A stretch of 37,361 nucleotides of DNA. Origin: a virus. The DNA is taken from positions 1-37,361 of the IMG/VR virus record IMGVR_UViG_3300025132_000115; one strand, written 5' to 3'. The notes beneath the pieces were generated by a model. The model had not been told where the DNA came from. It worked only from the letters and a program-made list of their open reading frames with translations, and ran no database searches. How positions within the stretch are numbered: position 1 is the first letter of the stretch; each line of letters begins with the position of its first letter. A program made the position numbers and the translations under genes. This document shows, one piece after another, positions 31,178-37,361 of this stretch.

Positions 31178-31261
31178 CGCTTGTTATTGACATTTAGCTG
31201 TGGCATAAACTAGGTATACCCCACAAGGGGCAACGCATAAACCGTAGAAAGGGTTTACAAA
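31178..31261 (+). promoter_or_regulatory. promoter and YAGAAAG leader hairpin
   Basis: A TTGACA box at 31187-31192 with TAGGTATAC 18 bases later resembles a sigma-70 promoter; CGCTTGTTA at 31178 and TAAACT at 31206 also fit the 28-nt family. CCCC-ACAA-GGGG is a small hairpin at 31219-31230. TAAACC (31238-31243) and GGTTTA (31252-31257) form six pairs around GTAGAAAG. Confidence 0.7.
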
Positions 31262-31708
31262 ATGCAAAACACTAATAAAGGTAAGGCAACCAAAAATGCC
31301 GCTTCGTCAACCGCAGTAGCTACTGTAGCTGTACCTACCTTACAGCATACAGGTACTGAGGTCACCTACCCGCAGTTGTGGGCGTTTATAAACGAGCAGG
31401 GTGGCGGCAACTTGCATAACGTGCAAGTAGTGCCATTGCCTAATGTGCAACTTGACCAAGCGCAACCAGTGCCGTTTGGTTTTAACGGTAAGGTAGGCGG
31501 CGTTCGCCACCAAATACAAACATGGTTGCTAACTGGTGTTAATGGTAACACTAGCCTAGCCGCTATACTTAGTGCGGCTAGCAAGTTAGGCCACAGTGCA
31601 AAACGGCCTAACTGTTTGCATGCAATGCTAAACGGTGGCTACAGCCCTAGCAGTGCTACATGGGGTACAGGCTATGTTAAGCTAGTGGTACAGCCGCAAG
31701 CCAAGTAG
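31262..31708 (+). CDS. conserved protein of unknown function, paralogue 2, 148 aa
   Basis: A 33-residue Ala/Thr-rich, likely disordered N-terminus precedes the domain shared with the protein at 30395: EVTYPQLWAFINEQ, VPFGFNGKVGGVRHQIQTW, CLHAMLNGGYSPSSATW, ending GYVKLVVQPQAK. The N-termini are unrelated, while the domain is conserved. It has a strong promoter-like region, the best-formed leader hairpin, and a terminator, which suggests high and separately controlled expression. It could be a decoration, DNA-binding or host-takeover protein. Family not recognised. Confidence 0.75.
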   Translation: MQNTNKGKATKNAASSTAVATVAVPTLQHTGTEVTYPQLWAFINEQGGGNLHNVQVVPLPNVQLDQAQPVPFGFNGKVGGVRHQIQTWLLTGVNGNTSLAAILSAASKLGHSAKRPNCLHAMLNGGYSPSSATWGTGYVKLVVQPQAK

Positions 31709-31745
31709 CAACGCAACCTAGGGGGGCTACGGGTCCCCCGCCACC

Positions 31746-31773
31746 AAGCCCCGCCACAGTGCGGGGCTTTTTT
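31746..31773 (+). terminator. intrinsic terminator after paralogue 2
   Basis: AAGCCCCGC (31746-31754) pairs with GCGGGGCTT (31761-31769), loop CACAGT, followed by a run of T. Confidence 0.95.
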
Positions 31774-31994
31774 GATGACCCCCCGCGAGACGACCCCTTT
31801 ACCCATGGTAGTGGGTAAAACCAAGTTTTGGACAAATCATGTGGTCCGTAGAAAGTTTTTATGGTATTGACTTTTACTCGACTAAAAGCCGAGACGACAT
31901 ACCCCTGTTTCTGTAGAATTGTCATAGGTTCATTGCCCTAGAAAAATTTTCGATATATTTTAAATATATTCGCATTAATGAGGAACCATTGCCC
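31774..31994. promoter_or_regulatory. leader region of terL, no gene accepted
   Basis: Holds TTTACCCA/TGGGTAAA arms near 31798-31819, a lone GTAGAAAG without stem (31848-31855), and ATATATTT-T-AAATATAT (31953-31969), a palindrome. AATG/CATT (31977-31980, 31987-31990) flank the loop AGGAAC just before terL. A 26-codon ORF at 31861 lacks a good ribosome site. Confidence 0.45.
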
Positions 31995-33458
31995 ATGGAC
32001 TTTCAGCTAGTACCTGATGAGCAGTTAAAAAAGTATGCCCATTTATTAGACCGCGCTAAAGAGATTACCCAAGCGGAGGCGGCGAAGAATGATTTTATGG
32101 AGTATTGTAAAACGGTTTGGCCTGAGTTTATTAATGGACGCCACCATAAAATAATGGCTGAGAAGTTTAACCGCATAGCTAGTGGAGAGTTAAAGCGGTT
32201 AATTGTTAATATGCCGCCCCGCCATACTAAAAGTGAGTTTGGCAGTTATTTATTGCCTAGTTGGTTAATGGGTAAAAACCCTAAATTAAAGATAATGCAG
32301 ACAACGCATACGGCAGAGCTTGCTTTTAGGTTTGGCCGAAAGGTGCGTAATTTGATGAATAGTGGAGAATACACTAAGGTTTTTGAGGGTGTAGAATTGC
32401 GAGCGGATAGCCAAGCGGCGGGTAGATGGGAGACGAGTAAGGGTGGAGAATATTTTGCGGCTGGTGTAGGTGGCGCGGTGACGGGTCGTGGAGCGGATTT
32501 GTTGATAATAGATGACCCCCATAGTGAGCAAGATGCTTTAAGCCCTACGGCATTAGAGCATGCTTATGAGTGGTATACATCTGGTCCGCGTCAACGTTTA
32601 CAGCCCGGAGGTGCGATTGTGATAATTATGACTCGTTGGGCAGAGAATGATTTAACGGGAAAATTATTAAAGCAACAGGGTAGAGATATATTAGCAGATA
32701 AGTGGGAGGTTGTGGAATTCCCTGCATTGATGCCTGAGAGTGATGAACCTTTATGGCCTGAGTATTGGAAAAAGGAAGATTTGTTAAGTGTTAAGGGTAG
32801 TTTGTCGGTTGGTAAGTGGGAAGCCCAATGGCAACAAAACCCGACGGGCGATGTAGCGGCGATACTTAAACGTGATTGGTGGAATGTGTGGGAAAAGGAA
32901 GATATCCCGCCATTAGAGTATATAATGCAGAGTTATGATACGGCGTATTCTAAAAAAGAGAGTGCGGATTATAGTGCTATAACAACGTGGGGAGTTTTTT
33001 ATCCTAAAGAAGGTGGACCACCAAACATTATTCTATGTGATGCAAAACGTGGTAGATGGGATTTCCCTGATTTGCGGCGTATGGCATTGGAGGAGTATAA
33101 GTATTGGGATCCCGAATGTGTGTTAATTGAGGCAAAAGCTAGTGGTATGCCATTAACGCAAGAGTTGCGGAATATGGGGATTCCCGTTATGAATTACACA
33201 CCTAGCAGGGGTAATGATAAATTTACAAGAGTGAACTCTATTGCGCCATTGTTTGAAAGTGGTTTAGTATGGGCTCCAGATACACGCTGGGCAGAAGAAG
33301 TTATTGAAGAGTGTGCGGCGTTTCCTGCGGGGGAGCATGATGATTATGTGGATACGGTCACTCAAGCATTACGCAGATTTAGAGAAGGCGGTTTTATCCA
33401 GCATCCTGAAGATTATGAGGATGAAGAATCAGTTCCTGTACAGAGGATTTATTACTAA
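31995..33458 (+). CDS. terL: terminase large subunit, 487 aa
   Basis: The ATPase domain shows a Walker A-like loop PPRHTKSE (residues 74-81), Walker B LLIIDDPHSE (169-178) and the TRW coupling segment (213-215). The nuclease domain has Asp315 in QSYDTAYS, Asp325 in SADYSAITTW, LIEAKASG, and HDDYVDTVTQAL near the C-terminus. All motifs needed for packaging motor and headful or site cleavage are present. An in-frame TTG at 31989 could add two residues; I prefer the ATG at 31995, which clears the small stem around AGGA. The stop overlaps the portal start (TAATG). Confidence 0.96.
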   Translation: MDFQLVPDEQLKKYAHLLDRAKEITQAEAAKNDFMEYCKTVWPEFINGRHHKIMAEKFNRIASGELKRLIVNMPPRHTKSEFGSYLLPSWLMGKNPKLKIMQTTHTAELAFRFGRKVRNLMNSGEYTKVFEGVELRADSQAAGRWETSKGGEYFAAGVGGAVTGRGADLLIIDDPHSEQDALSPTALEHAYEWYTSGPRQRLQPGGAIVIIMTRWAENDLTGKLLKQQGRDILADKWEVVEFPALMPESDEPLWPEYWKKEDLLSVKGSLSVGKWEAQWQQNPTGDVAAILKRDWWNVWEKEDIPPLEYIMQSYDTAYSKKESADYSAITTWGVFYPKEGGPPNIILCDAKRGRWDFPDLRRMALEEYKYWDPECVLIEAKASGMPLTQELRNMGIPVMNYTPSRGNDKFTRVNSIAPLFESGLVWAPDTRWAEEVIEECAAFPAGEHDDYVDTVTQALRRFREGGFIQHPEDYEDEESVPVQRIYY

Positions 33459-35827
33459 TGGCAATTAACCCACGGCCTAGCAATATTGATCGCAGTTTAC
33501 TACAAGCCCCTAATGATACAGTTAGCGAGTTAGAAGAGAACCTCCTTGCTGATGATATTTCTATAGAGATAGAACCTGATGATGAAGGTGGTGCTGAGGT
33601 AGTTTTTGGTGAAGATGATGACCTTGGTGAGCCAGAAAATTTTTATGATAATTTAGCAGAATTCGTTAGTGATGAAACATTAGCAGATGTAGCTAGTTAT
33701 GTAAGCCAATCAGTAGATGATGATAAATCTAGCCGTGAAGATTGGGTAGATACATATACAAAAGGTTTAGAATTGTTGGGTTTAAAGTATGAGTCCCGCA
33801 CAGAACCGTTTGATGGTGCTACAGGTGTTATCCACCCAATATTAAATGAAGCTGTAACTCAATTTCAGGCTGGTGCGTATAAAGAGATGTTGCCAAGTGG
33901 CGGTCCTGTGCGCGGTAATATTGTAGGTATAGCTACCCCTGAAGTAGAAGCCCAAGCTCAGCGCGTCCAAGATTACATGAATTATAAAATTATGTATGAG
34001 ATGGAAGAGTACGAACCTGAGTATGACCAGATGCTGTATTATTTGGGTTTAAGTGGTAGTGCATTTAAGAAAATTTACCGCGATGATGTATTAGGTCGGC
34101 CAGTAAGTAAATTTGTACCAGCTGAAGATGTTGTTGCACCTTATACAGCAACTGACTTAGCTTCAGCAGAACGAATCACACATATACTCCGTATGTCTAG
34201 TAATGAGTTACGCAAACTCCAAGTAAATGGTTTTTACCGTGATTTAGATATTATGGAGGATAGCGAGCGTGGCGAAGATGAAGTAAAGGATGCTTATGAT
34301 AAGCTAGAAGGGCGTTCTTCTACTGGTGATACAGATGAAGCTACTTTGTATGAGTGCCATTGTTATTTAGATATTGAAGAATACCCAGATGTTGGCGAAG
34401 ATAATGAAGAAACAGGGATAAAACTGCCATATATTGTCACAATTAGTGCTGATAGTGAAGAAGTTTTATCTATTCGTAGAAATTATGACCAAAATGACCC
34501 GATGAAGAAGAAAATTCCTCATTTTGTTCAATATAAATTCACTCCTGGACTTGGTTTTTATGGTTTTGGCTTAATTCATCTGCTCGGAAATTTGAGCCGC
34601 ACGGCTACAGCTAATTTGCGCCAGCTTATTGATTCTGGAACGCTTAGTAATATGCCAGCGGGATTTAAAGCTCGCGGTTTACGGATAGCAGACGAACAAA
34701 CACCGATTCATCCAGGAGAATTTAGGGATATTGATATTCCTGGAGGTGATATTCGCACAAGTTTGATGGCTTTACCGTATAAAGAGCCTTCTGGAACGCT
34801 TTTTCAGCTTATGGGCTTTGTTATTGAATCTGCCCAGCGGTTTATTGGCACTACAGATATAGGAGTAGGTGATGGCAGACAAGAAATGCCTGTTGGTACT
34901 ACTATTGCGTTGCTGGAACGTGGCGCAAAAATCATTAGCGCGGTACATAAACGCCTCCATGCCAGTTTAAAACAAGAATTAAAGATGTTAGGGCGGCTTT
35001 TTGCTGAAGATCCTGCCCCATATCCTTACGAAGTTGGTGAAGATGCCCAGATAAAATCAGCAGATTTTGATAATAGGGTAGATATTGTCCCTGTAAGTGA
35101 TCCAAACATCTTTAGTATGTCCCAAAGAGTAGTTTTAGCTCAAGAACAGTTAAAATTGGCTACTGCCGCACCCGAAATGCACAATATGCACGAGGCTTAT
35201 CGGCGGGTTTATGCGGCTTTAGGTGTAGATAATATCGAACAAATTTTAAAACCTGAGCCACAACCTCAGCAAATGGATCCTGCAACAGAAAACCAGTTTG
35301 CTAGTCAGGCGGCAGGGGGGCAGGGTAAATTGCAATCTTTCCCCGAACAAGACCATGATGCCCATATTGCTGTGCATATGGCTTATATGAATAGTAGAGT
35401 GGCGCAAATGCAACCACCTATTTTGCTGACATTAGAAAAACATATTTATGAGCATATTGGTATGAAAGCTCAAGTTATGTTCCAGCAACAAATGCAAGCT
35501 GACCCGAATATGCAACAACAACCACCAGAAGCTCAAGCGGCGGTAGTAGCCCAGATGCAAGCACAGCTTATGGCTGAGTTCCAGCAAAAAATGCCACCAC
35601 AACCCCAAGGTGATCCACTGGTAGAAATTAAAAAGCAAGAGTTAGCGTTGCGTGAACAAGAAATGCAGATGGATAACCAGACTGACCAGCAAAAAATGCA
35701 GTTAGATGCACAATTCCGTCAAGAAAATGTAGATATTGCTCGTGAGCGTATAGGTTCTACAGAAGATATAGCTCAAATGCGAGCGCAAATTGCTCGTGAA
35801 AGACAACAACAGAATAGGAGTGGCTAA
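33458..35827 (+). CDS. portal protein, P22-like, 789 aa
   Basis: Placed directly after terL, and of the size expected for P22-type portals (about 725 aa). Recognisable segments: an acidic N-terminus, WVDTYTKGLELLG, GATGVIHPILNEAVTQFQAG, FVPAEDVVAPYTATDL, and a long alpha-helical domain about 420-560. The C-terminal 170 residues are Gln/Met-rich (QMQPPILL, MQQQPPEAQAAVVAQM) and end in a coiled coil, which resembles the barrel region of P22-like portals. It forms the dodecameric DNA channel at the capsid vertex. The identification rests on position and pattern rather than a search. Confidence 0.88.
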   Translation: MAINPRPSNIDRSLLQAPNDTVSELEENLLADDISIEIEPDDEGGAEVVFGEDDDLGEPENFYDNLAEFVSDETLADVASYVSQSVDDDKSSREDWVDTYTKGLELLGLKYESRTEPFDGATGVIHPILNEAVTQFQAGAYKEMLPSGGPVRGNIVGIATPEVEAQAQRVQDYMNYKIMYEMEEYEPEYDQMLYYLGLSGSAFKKIYRDDVLGRPVSKFVPAEDVVAPYTATDLASAERITHILRMSSNELRKLQVNGFYRDLDIMEDSERGEDEVKDAYDKLEGRSSTGDTDEATLYECHCYLDIEEYPDVGEDNEETGIKLPYIVTISADSEEVLSIRRNYDQNDPMKKKIPHFVQYKFTPGLGFYGFGLIHLLGNLSRTATANLRQLIDSGTLSNMPAGFKARGLRIADEQTPIHPGEFRDIDIPGGDIRTSLMALPYKEPSGTLFQLMGFVIESAQRFIGTTDIGVGDGRQEMPVGTTIALLERGAKIISAVHKRLHASLKQELKMLGRLFAEDPAPYPYEVGEDAQIKSADFDNRVDIVPVSDPNIFSMSQRVVLAQEQLKLATAAPEMHNMHEAYRRVYAALGVDNIEQILKPEPQPQQMDPATENQFASQAAGGQGKLQSFPEQDHDAHIAVHMAYMNSRVAQMQPPILLTLEKHIYEHIGMKAQVMFQQQMQADPNMQQQPPEAQAAVVAQMQAQLMAEFQQKMPPQPQGDPLVEIKKQELALREQEMQMDNQTDQQKMQLDAQFRQENVDIARERIGSTEDIAQMRAQIARERQQQNRSG

Positions 35828-36546
35828 TGGCTGATCCTGGAGGTGGCGGTCCGGGAGGATCTGGTGGATCCTCTGGTGCTGGCGGTGGTGCTGGCGGTGG
35901 TGCTGGTGCTGGTGATGCTGGCGAAGAGGGCGGTGGCTACAGTGATGCTGATGTAGGTGTTGGCTACGGAGGGAGTAGTGGAAGCACTTCGGGTGGTCAT
36001 GGGGGAACCGGACAAGGCCGACAAGATGGTCCCGGAAGTGTAACTGAAGGTAATCAATTTGGTGGAGGCCAAGGCACTGCTTCAGAAGCTGGGTTAATGG
36101 ATGCTATTAACTCGGCGATTGCTCGAGGTGTAAACCCTTATTCTGACACTTTCAACAATGTTATTGCGGCGGGGATGATAAGTGGCAAGTTTGGGAACCC
36201 TGCTAGTTTTGGTATTGGCAATGTTGATATGGAATCCCCTGAGGTTGCTGGGTTTGTAGATCAATACAGCGGGCAAAATATTGGAGAAAAAGCATTAGGT
36301 GCGTTTGGTTACAATACGAATAAAAGTATTGGGCAAAATATTTTTGATACGATTACTCCAGGAAAACAAACGCCATTAGGTATAATATCAGCAGTTCCTA
36401 GTATGCTTGGTATGAATCCCGCGACACAATTAGGGATAACAGCCGCTAATAAGGCTTTAGGGATAATGGGTATTGGTGTTGAAAAAGATACTACAATGTC
36501 TTCCATTCAAGACACTATAAACGATATGAACAGTAAGTTATATTAG
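35827..36546 (+). CDS. Gly-rich virion-region protein, 239 aa
   Basis: The first 85 residues are almost entirely Gly, Ser, Ala and Asp, an extended flexible region. The rest is a helical domain with INSAIARGVNPYSDTFNNVI and small hydrophobic segments (IISAVPSMLGMNPATQLG). Starts inside the portal stop codon (TAATG). The Gly-rich part uses GGT/GGA-rich DNA and may vary in length between relatives. Role probably structural; no family recognised. Confidence 0.7.
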   Translation: MADPGGGGPGGSGGSSGAGGGAGGGAGAGDAGEEGGGYSDADVGVGYGGSSGSTSGGHGGTGQGRQDGPGSVTEGNQFGGGQGTASEAGLMDAINSAIARGVNPYSDTFNNVIAAGMISGKFGNPASFGIGNVDMESPEVAGFVDQYSGQNIGEKALGAFGYNTNKSIGQNIFDTITPGKQTPLGIISAVPSMLGMNPATQLGITAANKALGIMGIGVEKDTTMSSIQDTINDMNSKLY

Positions 36547-36555
36547 GAGAGAGTA

Positions 36556-36915
36556 ATGTCTAAAGATGAAGTAGAAGTAATTGAAGTAGATTCTGACCAA
36601 AAACTTCGTGAAATATTTTTTGAAGAAGGTTTTGACGATACAATGTCATTTGAAGAATTTAAACAGCAAGGCCGTGGTACTCGCCGTAACCGTAAAAAAG
36701 GTTCACCTAAATCTGGTGAAGTTAAAGGGTTCCCTGATTTAACAGGTGATGGGAAAGTAACCCGCAAAGATATTTTAAAAGGCCAAGGCGTAAAAGGTTT
36801 TTCTGGTGGAGGAGAAGCACTTATGGATGCTACTAGCAACCGTGCAACAAATGGGGATATTTCCCGTGGCGGTGGTGCGGCATTGCGGGGTATTAAATTT
36901 AAAGGTGTGCGTTAG
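36556..36915 (+). CDS. head-region protein with EF-hand/dockerin-like loop, 119 aa
   Basis: The centre reads FPDLTGDGKVTRKDILKG, which follows the calcium-binding loop pattern D-x-T-x-D-G-x-V-x-x-x-D seen in dockerins and EF-hands. The N-terminus is acidic, then comes a basic stretch (GRGTRRNRKKGSPKSG). The end, RGGGAALRGIKFKGVR, is a C-terminal signature I associate with marine phage structural-region proteins. TAGGAGAG precedes the ATG. It may stabilise the capsid through calcium, which is inference. Confidence 0.7.
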   Translation: MSKDEVEVIEVDSDQKLREIFFEEGFDDTMSFEEFKQQGRGTRRNRKKGSPKSGEVKGFPDLTGDGKVTRKDILKGQGVKGFSGGGEALMDATSNRATNGDISRGGGAALRGIKFKGVR

Positions 36916-37256
36916 TGGCTCAAAAAAAGCTTCAAAAAGATAGTGCTTATCAGCATCTTGATACAAATAATGATGATACGCTTTGCGATGATGAAATTTC
37001 TATGGCTTTGGAATTTAAACGCAGAGAGTTAGAAGATGCTGATGCACGGCGCGACAGTATGCGATATATGACATGGTTTGCTTTATTTGGCACTCTAAAC
37101 TACCCAGCCGCTATATTAATCACTTCAATGCTTGGTTATGAAAATGCGGCAAAAATGATTACAGATATTGCGCCTACTTATTTTGTCGCAAACAGCGCAC
37201 TCGTGGCGGCTTATTTTGGAGCAAATGCTTACGCAGATAAAAAGTCTAAAGAATGA
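36915..37256 (+). CDS. membrane protein with N-terminal EF-hand loop, 113 aa
   Basis: GTG start overlapping the previous stop. Residues about 16-27 (DTNNDDTLCDDE) match the 12-residue EF-hand loop, with Asp, Asn, Asp and final Glu in place. A charged helix (ALEFKRRELEDADARRDSM) leads to two hydrophobic helices, about 50-70 and 82-103, so it is probably a two-span membrane protein. This arrangement recalls small phage proteins near lysis genes, but I do not recognise a holin family. Its stop overlaps the next start by 4 bp. Confidence 0.7.
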   Translation: MAQKKLQKDSAYQHLDTNNDDTLCDDEISMALEFKRRELEDADARRDSMRYMTWFALFGTLNYPAAILITSMLGYENAAKMITDIAPTYFVANSALVAAYFGANAYADKKSKE

Positions 37257-37361
37257 TCCATGCGTTTTTGTTGGTAGTTATATTGGGGGGTAAAGTGCAG
37301 AGTCAGGATATGTATTTTAGATCTGTTACAGATTGTAATTATTTTGCATCCCAGATAACTA
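37253..37361 (+). CDS. small secreted or membrane-anchored protein, 5' part only
   Basis: ATGA overlap with the preceding gene; the frame stays open to the window edge (36 codons). MIHAFLLVVILGGKVQSQDM looks like a short signal peptide or membrane anchor, and the following text (YFRSVTDCNYFASQIT) has one cysteine. I have seen similar starts next to head genes of marine phages. The complete gene is outside the window. Confidence 0.6.
   Translation, partial: MIHAFLLVVILGGKVQSQDMYFRSVTDCNYFASQIT

Noticed and set aside
31861-31941. 26-codon ORF after the lone GTAGAAAG in the terL leader
   Set aside because: Spacing of 5 bases and no GGAG; amino-acid text has no recognisable character; could be chance.
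1-37361. tRNA genes and CRISPR arrays
   Set aside because: No cloverleaf with a GTTCGA-type loop and no regularly spaced repeats were found by eye; a dedicated scan was not possible.

Overview
The window is a stretch of a tailed double-stranded DNA phage genome, open at both ends. It has head and packaging genes (small and large terminase subunits, a P22-like portal), large low-complexity virion proteins, and a phage replication set: ssDNA-binding protein, archaeo-eukaryotic-type primase, UvrD-like and SNF2-like helicases, and a family A DNA polymerase. Several virion proteins resemble those of uncultivated marine podoviruses by eye. The host is not determinable; Shine-Dalgarno-type sites and the standard genetic code suggest a bacterium. 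No integrase, RNA polymerase, major capsid protein, lysis gene or tRNA was seen.

Layout. Positions 1-7421 carry virion genes in tight tandem. At 7414-8859 lies the only minus-strand gene, a SNF2-type helicase, convergent with the virion genes and divergent from the replication genes. A regulatory gap (8860-9206) precedes the replication block 9207-14048. From 14122 to 23055 follow a DUF932 protein and a nucleotide and DNA-modification block: a 5-hmdU-DNA-kinase helical-domain-like protein, a coupled glycosyltransferase, a thymidylate-synthase homologue, an Nmad1/DUF1599-like protein, a tiny zinc ribbon, PolA, a nucleotidyltransferase-cupin fusion and an HD phosphohydrolase. Region 23153-27273 is a run of small accessory genes ending in a probable DNA-binding regulator and a strong terminator. 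A second large regulatory gap (27385-27763) precedes terS. Between terS and terL sit about 3.7 kb of small genes, including a VRR-NUC-like nuclease and two tandem paralogues of unknown function. Then come terL, the portal and small head-proximal genes up to the right edge.

Two signals stand out. First, 14 gene starts, including the minus-strand helicase, carry the sequence YAGAAAG just upstream of the start. In 11 of them it forms the loop of a hairpin whose 4-7 bp stem differs from site to site but stays paired, and the Shine-Dalgarno GGAG lies on the loop/stem border. Most of these sites also sit below a repeated promoter-like element with a constant 28-nt register. Together they look like one regulon with a structured ribosome-binding element. 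Second, the 16-22 kb block has the parts needed to make and attach a sugar-like group to a modified pyrimidine in phage DNA. Both are inferences from sequence reading; no searches or folding programs were run.
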